Source of the DNA: Vicia villosa
Taxonomy: Eukaryota > Streptophyta > Magnoliopsida > Fabales > Fabaceae
Length of the DNA stretch: 64,000 nucleotides
NCBI RefSeq assembly: GCF_029867415.1
Contig: NW_026705487.1
Span: 62,001 to 126,000, forward strand
Direction: 5' to 3'
Position 1 is the first letter of the stretch. Each line of letters begins with the position of its first letter. Below, piece by piece: positions 23,653 to 34,788 of this stretch. A program made the position numbers and the translations under genes. The notes beneath the pieces are model-generated. The model did not search any database and had not been told where the DNA came from. It saw only the letters and a list, made by a program, of their open reading frames with translations.

Positions 23653-25058
23653 CATACGCGTACAGCTAGCCCATACGCGTATGCTCCTTGCCCATACGCG
23701 TCCCATACGCGTACCTCCAGAACTAGATTTGCACTAAAATTCCTCCCTGAAGGATAGAAAAACACTTAGAAAGGGGGGTTTGAATAAGTGTGACTTTAAA
23801 AAACTTGTAAGATAGAAACAATGAACACAATTATTTTTATCCTAGTTCGTTGTTAACGAAACTACTCCAGTCCACCCCCTTAGAGTGATTTACCTCAACT
23901 GAGGGTTTAATCCACTAATCAATCTGATTACAATGGTTTTCCACTTAGATAACCTCTAAGTCTTCTAGAGTATATAGATCACAACTTGATCACTCTAGGA
24001 AATCACCACTTAGATAACCTCTATGTCTTCTAGAGTCTACTGATCTAACTGATCACTCTAGGAACCTTTTACAATCAATGTAAAATAAAGTTTACAAGAG
24101 TATGAATTGCTTCTTATCAAGCTATAATCACAACAGTGATATTTCTCTTAAGTTCTAAGCTTAACACTCACTAAATATTACAAGTGTTTGTGAGGTTGAA
24201 GATGAAGTTCGTGAGCTTTGAATTTGATAGTGTTTTGGTATTTTGAGCAAGAGTTCATTAGCTTCTTCTGATAAGAACTTCTATATTTATAGGTGTTTGA
24301 GAAGATGACCGTTGGGTTGCATTTAATGCATTACGTGAATAGTACAGCTTTGCATTTAATGTTTCACACTTTTGTCAACTACCTCCTACCATGCTTTTGC
24401 TGCTTTTACTGTCTTTGCCTTTTGTAGCTTCTAACATTCCTTTTATCAGTCAGAGATTAGACTTAATAGCCTGTCATATTGTACTTTCTTCTGGACTCAT
24501 GTTTGTGAATAACAACGTTTGAATATCAGAGTCAACAGCTTGGTGCAGAGCATCTTCTTGTCTTCTGACTTTGAAGAGCTTGAGCGTGATACCATAAGAA
24601 CTTCAGTGCTTCTGCTTCTGACTTCACGTTCTTCTGATGCTTCATAGTCCATGTTCTGATTCTGCTTGACCATCTTCTGATGTCTTGCCAGAGCATGTTC
24701 AGATGCAGCCATCCAGAACCTTCTGAATCAATACTTCTTAGTGCTGAATTGTGCATACTCTTTATGTATTTCCTGAAATGGAAAATGCAAAGGATTAGAG
24801 TACCACATTGTCTTATACAAAATTCATATATAATGTTATCATCAAAACAAGAATATTGATCAGAACAAATGTTGTTCTAACACTCCCATACGCGCATCAC
24901 ATTCCCATACGCGTATGGCCTCCCTTCCATACGCGTATCACACGCGTTCCACCAGAAAGGTTGCATTGTGTTGGGACAGGGCTGCGTACCATACGCGTAT
25001 AGCCCCTGGGCTTGTCCCTCATACGCGTATGACCCCAACTCATACGCGTATCATACGC
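23653..25058. repeat. CATACGCGTATG palindrome cluster, split by a solo LTR
   Basis: CATACGCG cores occur at 23653, 23672, 23693, 23704, 24888, 24906, 24928, 24990, 25020 and 25041. The perfect 12-bp form is at 23672, 24906 and 25020. The copia solo LTR at 23748-24882 sits in the middle. Frames reading repeated PYAYH or similar words across it are by-products. Confidence 0.9.
23748..24882 (-). mobile_element. Solo LTR of a Maximus-type copia element
   Basis: On the plus strand it runs TGAAGGATAGAAAAAC to TGTTCTAACA and is flanked by CTCCC (23743-23747 and 24883-24887). At 1135 bp it is close in length and sequence to the LTRs at 26979-28143 and 57897-58959, sharing CCACTTAGATAACCTCTAAG-like and GTGGTACTCTAAT-like words. 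GTTTTGATGATAAC lies near its start (24835-24848 on the plus strand). Confidence 0.9.
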
Positions 25059-26389
25059 AAACTGACAGAAAAATCAGTTTTCCAGATCTGCACTCGCACC
25101 AGTTCGTTCCTTACTCGTTTCCATCACTACCAGTCTGCGATTTCAGGTCTAGAACAACATATTTTCACCTATTAACTCATACCTTTCATCTGGATTCATT
25201 AACCTATTATTCTACACCAATTTTACATAATAACAACTCAATTTCTACTCATCAAAATGGACAGTTATACATTCAGATTCAGTCCCTATTATGAACATAA
25301 CAACAACTCAACCAACCTTCAAATCCACATCATAATTCATCAATTCAAACTAGAATTTCGTCCAGAAATCATACAGTATTATTAGTCATGAAGAATAACA
25401 TACAAATCAAGTCAATTCACACATCAAGGAAGTAATCAAAATTGTCAATTATGAAACCTAAAGAGGGGAAGGAACTCTCTCTACCCTCTCATGCTTAGGT
25501 CACTATTTAAAGAACCCATTCTCCTCCCTTACCTTGGATTGAAGCTTGATTTTCCTCAACAATGGTGGAGTTCTTCTACCTCTTTCCCTAGCCTCTTCTC
25601 TGAATTTCACGTTTTTCACTGATGTTCACTAATCTCCTTTTTTTTTTCTCTTAGTTCCTCATTATTTTTATTAAAACATACTAATTATTAAATTGCTAAT
25701 GGGCATAGTACACACCCCTCCCCAACTTCTAATTACACACTAAGTCTAATTTAATTAAATCACCCTATTAATATATTATAGTTAAATTAACAAATTAATA
25801 TAATTATAATTAAAATATCAATTTAAGCACCAAATACACCAATAAATACGTAATAAAATAAATATCAAAATCAGGGCGTTACATGTGCCCATTAGTACAC
25901 CAAAAATGCATTAAGTGAATATCTAGAGTGTGTATCTATGGTGCAATTACAGAGTGCAGAAAAAGAAAAATCTTGAGAGACATTCTGTAGAGAGAAGCTG
26001 AGCATGAAAGTATAAGCTAAGAAATATGAAGTCATGCATTAGAAGTTATGCAAGAGGCAACACATACTTTGTATGTGCTGAAATAAGCTATAGTGTTGTT
26101 ACACACTAATCATATGCCTATATAAAGACAAAGAGAGAGAAATGTATGATGAATCAAATACTGAAATACACATCACATGCCTACAAGAAATATCTCAGAA
26201 GATGAAGAAGAAGAAAATCTGCTGTTAAGCAGTAACCTCCAATGGAGTTAGAAGATATCCAAGAATACTTGATCATGTGGTTAAATGATCATATTGAAAG
26301 ACAAAGGAAACAGAAGACACTGAGTTGTTGCTCGTAGAAGTGTTTAATGTTTACCGATGTTTATCAATGTGTCATCAGCTGTAATAGGC

Positions 26390-26780
26390 TTTAAGATCAG
26401 TATTGAAGAAGCAGAAGCTGAAGATCAATATGAAGAAGCAATTCACTAGAGTTGCTGCTCTAATTCTGCTTTTAGAAGATCATTTGAAGAAGCAACTCAA
26501 AACAGAGCTGATGCTCTGAATCTGCATGAAGATGAAGCTGAAGATCAAATTAGAAGCAATTAACAAAAGAGTTGTTGCTCTTAATCAGCTTAGGAATATT
26601 TGAAAATGAAGATCAAAGCAAGAAGCAACCTTACAGGAGCTGCTGCTCTTTATCTGCTTATCCAAAGAAGAAGATCTCATCTAGAAGTTGAAGAAAAGAA
26701 GACTGCAAGATACTTGATTCTTATATTTAAATGTAGAACACATAGATTTGTTGCTCGCAGTGTGTTATATCTTAGAAACT
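26390..26780. repeat. Degenerate tandem array with GAGTTGCTGCTC units
   Basis: About five units of 60-75 bp contain GAAGAAGCAACTCA-like then GAGTTGCTGCTCT-like words. They pair with each other as AGCAACTC/GAGTTGCT, so each unit can fold. The array lies in the transcribed part of the copia LTR. Confidence 0.6.
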
Positions 26781-26978
26781 TCTGATAGATTGTTTAGGCT
26801 CCAGAAGTGACTTCTAGTCAATGAGTCGTAAACATATGTATTGAAAATAGGAGACCATCTGCTTAAATAAGAAGCACATATGTAAATCTCTAGAAGATGC
26901 CTTAAGCGACCAGTTGAGGTCAGAAGCGTGAGAAGACAATTGCCTGCGGTCATTGTGGAAATCTATTGGAGACCAAGT

Positions 26979-28143
26979 TGAAGGTTGAGAAAACACTTAG
27001 AAGGGGGGGGGTTGAATAAGTGGGTTTTAAAAACTTTATGAAGGAAAGATAATCAGAACACGATTATTTTTATCCTGGTTCACCTTCTCAATAAGGCTAC
27101 CTCCAGTCCACCCTCGACAAGGTGATTTTCCTCTCTCAACAGAGGTCTTAATCCACTATATTCAGAACCTGATTACACTTGCAAGACCAACTGCCGTGAC
27201 TCATAATACACTGCACCAGCCAAACTGCTGGTGACTAACAATCCCGCACAAGCCAACTGCTTGTGACTAACCAATCCTCTAAGACTCAACTAGTCCTAGA
27301 CTTCTTGAGACTTCTGACCCAACTGGCCTCTCAAGAACTTAGTTACCACGTAACTTCAGTTGATAGTGTATAGCTTTGCTTCTAGAAAGCTGTAATCATC
27401 ACTGTGATATTTCACTAAGATTAAGTACAGAATAATGAACTCAGAATATGAATGAAAGAATTTAGCTTCTGAGAGTTTTTCTTCACACTTGATGATTTAT
27501 CAGAGTTGCAGCGTTCTTGTGTGTTCTTTCTTATTTCTTTCTATTTCGCTCATTGTGTTCTATTTTTCTTCAAACGATCATGAGTATATATAGCTTCAAA
27601 ATTTTTGACCGTTATTTCCAAAGCTTGTATTCAGCATTAAATGGTTTGCGTGTTGTCTTTGCTTTTGCTTTCTCCAAGAATTTGCATGTGGATAGCTTCT
27701 TCAATCAACCTTGGAAATTACGCTTTTGGAATGTTGCAGCCGTTTTGCTAATGATTATGTCTTCTACGATTTAATTTGAATCAACCTGCCTAAACTTCTG
27801 TTCAGTCTTTGTTCTTCAACTTCTGTTGTGGATATGTCTTCGGCGTGTGGTATCAGAAGTTGCTTTTCAGCGGTGTTAACTTGAATCATTCGTTATAATC
27901 TTCTGTTCACCCTTGTGTTCACCCTTGTTCTTCAACTTCTGTTGTAGATATGTTTGTATCGTGCAGTATCAGAAGTTTCTCTAGCTTTAAGTTCTGATTC
28001 TTCAAGTTCTGATTGCTGGTACTAGTACATCTTCTAAAATTAGAACCATATGATTAGAGTACCACATTTGCTTTATACAAAATTTGTTTGTTTTTTATCA
28101 TCAAAACACTAAAATATAATTAGAATCAAACTATGTTCTAACA
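26979..28143 (-). mobile_element. 3' LTR of copia element B
   Basis: On the plus strand it runs TGAAGGTTGAGAAAACAC to TATGTTCTAACA. To its right is ATCTCCCCCTTTTTGG, the reverse of a polypurine tract, so this is the 3' LTR of a minus-strand element whose body lies to the right. Length is 1165 bp. The matching 5' LTR is missing, because B is cut at 56977. Confidence 0.85.
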
Positions 28144-28520
28144 ATCTCCCCCTTTTTGGTGATGACAAAACATTTATGTTCTAAAGCAAAATTTTGTATA
28201 AGAAAATTGATCTCCCCCTGAGATGTATAATCCCCCCCTAAAATAAATATTTAAATAGAATTATAATGGATAACTTCCCTGCATGATTTTCTTCTTGACT
28301 TGATCTTTCAAAAGAATGATGGATGTGGCTGTGTATACGCACATCTCCTCAGAAGTTCTAAAAATATTCATGCATTCCTTATAACAGCAGAACCTTCTCT
28401 GAGCACAAGTTAAAAGATTTTGTCTTTGATATGTAGACCTTAACTTGTTTTGTTTACTTAAAAATTTTAAGAGAATATAATTTTCTTTTTACACATATGA
28501 TTCTCCCCCTTTTTGTCATT
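28144..28520 (-). promoter_or_regulatory. Three polypurine-tract-like sites of copia B
   Basis: On the plus strand these read ATCTCCCCCTTTTTGG at 28144 (next to the LTR), GATCTCCCCCTGAG at 28209 with a C-run at 28231, and TTCTCCCCCTTTTTGTCATT at 28501. The first should prime plus-strand DNA synthesis. The others repeat it within 360 bp. Element A shows the same series. Confidence 0.65.
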
Positions 28521-28684
28521 ATCAAAAAGAAATGATGCTTAATGAAAATGTATGAGTTTAGTCAGGTAGGACCATTATAGGCCTTAGATTTTCATGTTAG
28601 CCCAGACAATAAGCAAATGATAAAGAGAAAATATTCATTGATTAGAAGAACATGAAAGAATACATACCCAAGATACATAGACTA

Positions 28685-29415
28685 CTAGTAGATGGGTTCA
28701 TAATATCCTCCCTGAAAGAAGAAGCAGTCACAGTGCTCTGTATGCAGTGCTTCCCTCTTGTTCGGAAGTTCTGACGTACGGAGAGTCTTCACGATTCCTG
28801 CAGATTCAAAACATGCTGACCGGACTCTTCCACAGGGAATGAAGAATTCTTGTCCATATTTGAAGGCTATTAGACTCTGTAATGTGTCCAAAGATAATCG
28901 CAACAAGATTTATTGGTTTACCCGATTCCAGGTGATTGATCAAGAACCTGTCTCTGGCATACAGGAGTTTATGGAATTTTCCTCTAGGAATGAGATTTGA
29001 AAGAATCATCCTGAACCAGAATTGTTTGGATGATGAGAGTTAGTAGGTATTATTTTTTATACGACGAGCGAGTCTGCTCAAATTGTTTGGAATGACAAAT
29101 GCATTGGCATAGTCGAAGACTGAGAGACATGCAACATCATGCCTGGCTGAACAACCAATGACTTCAGCAATAGATGCTTCAGAAATAGTGAAGTGAGTTC
29201 CATAAATGGGGGAGGTGATACTGAGGTTATCTTCACTAATAGACGCATTGACCCATAAGTGTTTGACAAGGTTTGGAAGGACAGAACTGTTTAGGATAGA
29301 AATGTAGGATTCCCATCCTTGCTTATGGCAGAGGTTTCTGTAGTAGTTGTCTCTTTTAGCTAGCCATACACCTTTTCTCTTTTATGACAGTGAGGGATGT
29401 TTGGGATGACATGCT
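28685..29415 (-). pseudogene. Extra ORF downstream of pol in copia B, broken
   Basis: Read right to left from an ATG near 29415, pieces in shifting frames give a protein with HLWVNASISEDNLSITSPI, a stretch on VIGCSARHDVACLSVFDYAN, then RMILSNLIPRGKFHKLLYAR and a following DRFLINHLESGKPINLVAIIFG. This is the layout of the plant-transposon-protein family found after pol in SIRE/Maximus copia elements and in Athila. At least one frameshift and several stops break it. It lies between B's pol (beyond element A) and B's 3' LTR, the expected place for this ORF. Its role in such elements is unknown; the old label envelope-like is not supported, as I see no membrane segment. Confidence 0.65.
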
Positions 29416-29824
29416 GGAAGGAAGTATTGATGAGAGAACAGAAAACTGATACTAATTGAATGAATTGATGTTAGAAAAGGAAAGATTTTTATAGAGGTTG
29501 ATGAGAAGAGAAAACGTTTTTACTAGGTAATCAATGAATGAACTCGCATGCATTATGGAATGAAGAGAAGAAGAGAAATATTACGATGACCAAGGAAATA
29601 GCAGCGTTATGATTAAAAACGTGTTAGGGATAACATAGAGAATTAATGCAACAGTTACCAAGACTTATTACACATTTTGCTTTACACGCGCGACCTATCA
29701 GATTTTGAACATGTGCTCAACAATCTCAGGTTTACGTGAACTTGCAGTTTTATATGCTAAACTTCTGATTCATCTTAGAAAACAAACTTCTGATCCAGGG
29801 GGTCAAATATTTATAAATGATAAA

Positions 29825-31055
29825 TGTAAGTATCAAATGCGCCTAAGAGGGGGGTGAATTAGGTTCTTAAAATTTTCTGGTTTTTAGAGGTATGTATGTT
29901 CTTATTTTTCTGGTTTGGTTGAATGAGAATAAAGCAAATAAATGCGAAAAGATAAATGACACAACGATATATACTGGTTCCCCTCACAATCCGAGAGTAC
30001 TCCAGTCCCCTTTCATAAGAAAGAGATTTCACTATAGTTAGAATCATTGTACAAGCCTATCCTCACCAAATGTGATGCTTTACTATCTAACCTATAGAAA
30101 GATCAAAGGCTCTTAAAACCTTTAAGATCTTTAAAACAAAGTGCAAGAAGAACAATCCTCTTCAATGCACACACTTACTTCCAACAATCCTGGAAAATAA
30201 GTAAGCAACAATATATTTGAATAATTACAAGAGTTTTTGAAGATGAATAATATATCAATCTTGGATTGATCTTCCCTTTCAAGCACACAATTCCTTTAAT
30301 GATAAACAAGTGTTCAATGAATGTATGATATGAAACTTTGGTATTTTGAGTGAAGGTTATATGAAAAAAGTTTCAATGAAAATGAAGTATAGACACTTGA
30401 TATTTTTTGTGAAAAATATGGACACATGAATTGTTTAAATTATATGAATAAAAGAGGTAAAGAACAAATTCTGAAAATCTGAATTATATGGCCTCTAAGA
30501 CACCCCTACAAAAGGTTATTATGTATGGAAGGATGCAAGGGTAAAAGGTGAAGAGGTACCATCTGAAGAAATGAAGAAATTCTGAAATTTTCAAAATTTT
30601 CACGTGGGAACCGGTTCCCTTAATCAAGAACCCGGGTTCCCTATATGCAACGTTATAAAAATTTGAAAAAATGAACTGGGGAACCGGTTCCCAGAATGTG
30701 GAACTTGGTTCCTAGACATGAGGAGCGCAAAATGAAGTGGCAGGGGGTTCTGGGAACTGGTTCCTCCAAACTGGAACTCGGTTCCCATATGTGAAAAACT
30801 CCAAAAATATAATTTTAAAGGTTTGAAAGAGTGTCTAATGTTTTGTAAAGTTTATGGGACATGTATGGATGTTTGAAAACACTTGTTTATGCATTAAGAG
30901 ACTTGTATGCCATATACGTTAATATCTTTGATCAATCAAGTTTAAGCTCCTTTTGGAATACTTGAATCTTATGATTTCATGTGTATTGATCCATTCCTTT
31001 CGCAATTGAGATCTTGTCTTCATCAAAACAAAGTTGTAGTAAAATTGTCTTCACA
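29825..31055 (-). mobile_element. 3' LTR of copia element A
   Basis: On the plus strand it runs TGTAAGTATCAAATGC to TGTCTTCACA, followed by ATTCTCCCCCTTTTTG, a reversed polypurine tract. Length is 1231 bp. It differs from the other LTR of A (52084-53176) at roughly 3-4 per cent of sites by eye. It holds the GGGAACCGGTTCCC cluster. Confidence 0.85.
30606..30786. repeat. GGGAACCGGTTCCC palindrome cluster, 3' LTR of copia A
   Basis: Perfect GGGAACCGGTTCCC is at 30606 and 30679. GAACCCGGGTTC is at 30628. Diverged copies are at 30701, 30752 and 30773. The 5' LTR has the same cluster at about 52865-53045. Confidence 0.9.
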
Positions 31056-31260
31056 TTCTCCCCCTTTTTGATGATGACAAAATTTGATTGAAATTGATAA
31101 AATGACGTTTCTTTAACATTACAATCTCCCCCTAAGTCAAAGCACCCCCTTAATTATTGAATGATGCTTTGCTTGAGTTTAGTTTTTGCTTCCTACAATT
31201 TTGTTAGAGAAACATACACACATACATGGATATATAATTCTTCTCCCCCTTTGTCATTAG
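31056..31260 (-). promoter_or_regulatory. Three polypurine-tract-like sites of copia A
   Basis: On the plus strand these read ATTCTCCCCCTTTTTG at 31056 (next to the LTR), ATCTCCCCCTAAG at 31124 followed by a CACCCCCTTAA run, and TTCTCCCCCTTTGTCATTAG at 31241. Order and wording match those of element B. Confidence 0.65.
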
Positions 31261-31502
31261 CAAAAAGGAATGGGAAAGAAGATGAAAGATAAAAGACATC
31301 ATGTATGATAATAAAGAGCTAACACACAAACTTAATATATAAGAAAAAGATAACATAACTTAAGTCTTACAACATAGGAATTAAAACTTAATGAAACCTA
31401 ACATAGGAAACAAAACATAGTGCAGACTAGAGATGCATAAACGAAAGGACATTAAACGGAAAGTACATGAAACGGAAAGGAAATTAAGTAAACACATAAT
31501 AT

Positions 31503-32594
31503 TCATTCATCATCCGTGCCATCAATCTCTTCATCATTTTGGCCTTGGTCACCATTATCCTCTTCATTGGGATGGTTATGGTATTGGAGGATTTGTGCAA
31601 ATTGTTGGCGAAAGAAGGCGTTTTCCGCTTGTTGTTCTCTATAGTTGTTGGCCATGGTGGTTTCTATAGATCACATTTTGTTGAAGAGAATATCTATGGT
31701 AACACCTCCTTCCGGAATGGGTGGCGGAACGTCGGTTGGACCATCGTCTTTGTAAATGAAGGTTCCGTCCATGGCTAAGACAATACCGGTATTTTTGAGA
31801 GCGGTTTTATCGTTGATTTCACATTCCGTTGGAGACATAGGCAAGGAAGGTTGATTCTTAAGGTTAATTCCAGTAGCTTTCAAGAGATGAGTAATTGGTC
31901 GACTATAGGGCAAACCACCATTCAAGTGTTGAAGCCTATGCATATGAAGCAAGATTGTGACAACCCAATTGATCTTAATGTTATTTTTGACACCATAGAG
32001 CACTTGACGTTCTAACTCATTGACACGAGAGTGATTTGAATGCTTTGGGAGCAAGACATAAGCAATGATGAAATGGAGCATTCTCTCATTAACCGGAAAG
32101 TTTGAGCCAAACATGTTAAACTTTGTGAGGAGAGGGTTTTGTTGAGTCACGGTAGCGGTTTGAGAGGGTCAAATCATATCTAGAAAACTTTGTGTTTTGT
32201 TAAAACCTTCCCACTCGGGTGTATATCCGGCAACCAAAATTTGGCCGGTAGTAGGAAGTCCTAAACAATTTCCAAAAGAAGCAACATCCATCCTAAAAGT
32301 CTTATTATGGACCGAAGTGGTGAGCTTAATTTCATCTAAATTAGACAAATCACTACCAAACACAATCTTCAAATTTTCATTAAACTCCCTAACCAAATCC
32401 GGATAGATTTTTCCATAATCACTAGCAAAATTGTAAACTCCTTGATATTGTAATTTTTTCGGAAAAATAAAACTATGAGAAGGGAAGGATTCAAGGTTCC
32501 GAATATTGAGCTTTGGATTCTTTGGAAGTGGTTGCTCATCAAAATCATTGATAGGTTTCTTCTTTCCTTTGGAAGCTCTTGAGGAAGAAGCCAT
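31503..32594 (-). pseudogene. Extra ORF downstream of pol in copia A, with two in-frame stops
   Basis: From the ATG at 32594 one frame runs 363 codons to a stop at 31503, interrupted only by TGA at 32169-32171 and at 31671-31673. Both could be CGA to TGA decay. The N-terminus is basic (ASKGKKKP). A middle part carries MLHFIIAYVLLPKHSNHSRV and INWVVTILLHMHRLQHL, which match in layout RYFQRVLGHIIFAR and FMFQHI of the Athila extra ORFs. The C-terminal tail is acidic and glutamine/asparagine-rich. It belongs to the plant-transposon-protein family seen after pol in Maximus elements; function unknown. No membrane segment is clear. Confidence 0.75.
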
Positions 32595-33198
32595 GGATGA
32601 AGCTTTTCAGAGTTAGGGTTTGAGAAAGGGGATTTTCAGATTTGTTCTAGATGGAGAGTTTGTGATATGAGTTTGAGAGTGAGGGAGTCTTATATAGAAG
32701 TGTGGATGAGTGGGGTTTAATTTTGGTGGAATAAAATCTTGGTTTAGTGGGATTTAATGGTAATGGAGGAAGGTTGAAGAAGATGAATAGTGGTCAAAGT
32801 TTTGAAGAGAGTTTGAATGAAATGAATGAGAATATGTTATGAGATAGAGTGAATAAAGCAAAATAAAAAAAAGTTATGACACATAGAGAAATGGGAAGGG
32901 AACATAAAAGAGGAAAAAGTTATGACATGTTGGAACAAAGAAACATAAAAATATATAAAAAAAATATCACATGTGGTACGCAGGAAACCCGGGTTCCAGC
33001 CCTTGTGAAAGCGTGAAAACCTGGCAGACGTGTGCAGGAACCGATTCCCCCTTTTGGGAACCTGGTTTCCTTAACCAAAAAGACCAAAAAAATCATGGAA
33101 AAGAGCATTTTACACATAGAAAAACATAAAAATAGTTGCTAGTATATTTTTAGAAAAATATTAAACATATGTGTACCTTTGTTTTACCAAATGAAGAA

Positions 33199-33368
33199 TC
33201 ATATATCATTTTCATCTAAAATTCCAAGCTCTCGCCGAATTTTGTAAAATGGTTCCTTTGCGAGTGGTTTAGTGAAGATATATGCTAATTGATTATGGGT
33301 ATCTACAAACATGACTTCCACATCTCCTCTAAGCACATGATCGTGAAGAAAATGATGTCGAATGTCTA
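33199..33368 (-). pseudogene. C-terminal end of copia A pol, cut off by the Athila element
   Basis: This gives the end of RNase H: IRHHFLHDHVLRGDVEVMFV, then a THNQLAYIFTKPLAKEPF stretch and a stop at 33199. The usual D in NQLADIFTKPL is Y here. It continues directly, after removal of the Athila element and one GTCTA, the frame that breaks off at 47375. Confidence 0.8.
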
Positions 33369-33666
33369 TGATAACACGATTTTATATCGTATATTTAGCC
33401 TAAAATCCATAGATATTTATAGCATTTTCCATTTATTATGTCAATTTATTATGATATTACGCGTGTATTTGCTTTGTTTCAGGTTTTACACTTCAATTAC
33501 GACTATTTGCGAAAAGGAAAGAAAATCGAGCTTAAATGACCAATATTTATGCTTAAAAGACGAAAAGAGGTGCTGTAATGAAAGAAGGGTGCAATTAGGA
33601 CCCAAAAAGGCCCAAAAGAGCAATCCAGCCCACGAAGGAAAGCAACCCAGGCCACACTAGTAAGCA

Positions 33667-33784
33667 GAGACGCACGTCTCTGCCACCTCAGCAAAAAGGG
33701 AGACGCACGTCTCCACCTCCCTAAATCCTCTCCACTTGAGACGCACGTCTCAAGTCTTCCTGAAGAATAGGAGACGCACGTCTC
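33667..33784. repeat. Four GAGACGCACGTCTC palindromes in Athila U3
   Basis: Exact 14-bp copies start at 33667, 33700, 33738 and 33771, each an inverted GAGACG/CGTCTC pair around CA. The last ends 56 bp before the TATA box. The 3' LTR has the same set 12,277 bp downstream. Confidence 0.95.
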
Positions 33785-33840
33785 CACGTCCAAGTCTGCA
33801 GAATCTCCTCTTTTCACGCAAAGCAACTGCAAATCCCCTC

Positions 33841-33850
33841 CTATAAATAG
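33841..33850 (+). promoter_or_regulatory. TATA box of the Athila LTR
   Basis: CTATAAATAG about 470 bp into the LTR, directly after the palindrome array. It would start transcription near 33875 and leave a leader of about 1.3 kb before gag. Confidence 0.75.
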
Positions 33851-34405
33851 GACCTGCTATCTCACTTCAATCTGTCCGATTTCCTGCCAACGAAGTGCTG
33901 CCGAAATTGTACCGCGAACTGCTTTTCCTTATTCTGTTTTCATTTAACCGTCTATTTTCTCACAACGATTTCTACACTGGAAATTGTTGTGAACTTTTCA
34001 TAGATCTAGCCTTACGTTAGATTTATCGCTTTATTTCCTTGTTTTTTATTTTCTGCCATTTAAATTCCGAAGAACGATCCAGCCAACCTGTGGTGGAAGT
34101 TCGAGTACTTCAAGATTCAATTCAATCCAGATTTATTTTAATTCAGGTTTTTTATTTACCGCCTTATTTATATTATTTATTTGCATGATATATTATATGC
34201 CATTTAATATGCTTATTATTATGAAGCGAACCGATATATGTATGTTTAATCGTATTAATATGTCTGGCTAAAATACTAAAGGTGTCGGTATGTAAAGTAA
34301 GTTAACCGTAGGGATCCGAAATAAATTGGCTTAAATTATGTTTTATTAATTATCACTTATTTTTGGTTTATATGTCTAGTTTAATTAGTAAGTCTTAAAA
34401 CCAAT

Positions 34406-34788
34406 AGAGCGAAAGTTTGAGGGATTAGGACGGTCAAAGGTTAAAATCAATAGAGCGAAAGTTTGAGATCTTTAACTGGATAGTAGACATAGGACATTAG
34501 TTTTAAGGACGGCGAAAGCGTATTAAAACTAATTGGAACTTATTTATTTTCAAAAATTGTTTTTACACTCGAGCGGGATGGCGAAAGCGTACGTTAGGGA
34601 TATTAGCTTGCTCCGAGTCAACAGAGCGAAAGTTTGAGATTAGGAGATTTAAATAGATAACAACCTCGTAAAATAGGCATTTTATTAATTACATTGTTTC
34701 CAAAAAGCTCTTCTAAAATCTAATGGGATGGCGAAAGCGTACATTAGGATTAGGATAGTAGTCTGACTCAACAGAGCGAAAGTTTGAG
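34406..34788. repeat. Interspersed AGAGCGAAAGTTTGAG and GATGGCGAAAGCGTAC repeats
   Basis: AGAGCGAAAGTTTGAG occurs at 34406, 34452, 34623 and 34773. GGCGAAAGCGTA occurs at 34511, 34580 and 34730, the last two within GATGGCGAAAGCGTAC. The two words share the core GCGAAAG and are interleaved. The 3' LTR repeats this at 46683-47065. Confidence 0.9.

Larger units (their letters stand above)
22615..25883 (-). mobile_element. Solo LTR of a Ty3/gypsy element with a nested copia LTR
   Basis: On the plus strand it begins TGTAACACCCTACTTTACC and ends TCAGGGCGTTACA, with TGTGC on both sides (22610-22614 and 25884-25888). Its reverse start TGTAACGCCCTGAT resembles the LTR at 19827. Without the nested LTR it is about 2.1 kb. 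It holds the CATACGCGTATG cluster. No internal region is left. Confidence 0.85.
21659..26978 (+). mobile_element. Copia LTR (Maximus type), split by a gypsy solo LTR and cut by element B
   Basis: It starts TGTTAGAATAAGATTG and carries GTTTTGATGATAAC at 21696, as other LTRs of this type do. It is interrupted at 22615-25883 and resumes at 25884. A TATA-like CCTATATAAAGAC is at about 26117, and a repeat array lies at 26390-26780. The 3' end is not reached; element B's LTR begins at 26979. The frames inside are short and unsupported. Confidence 0.65.

Noticed and set aside
24808..25294. Frames with repeated PYAYH-like words
   Set aside because: They are by-products of the CATACGCGTATG repeats.
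33503..33832. Minus-strand 109-codon frame present in both Athila LTRs
   Set aside because: Both copies are the same LTR sequence. The frame reads through the palindrome array and has no support as a protein.
34406..34788. Regularly spaced short repeats resembling a CRISPR array
   Set aside because: Two different interleaved words with unequal spacing inside a plant LTR, and no Cas genes.
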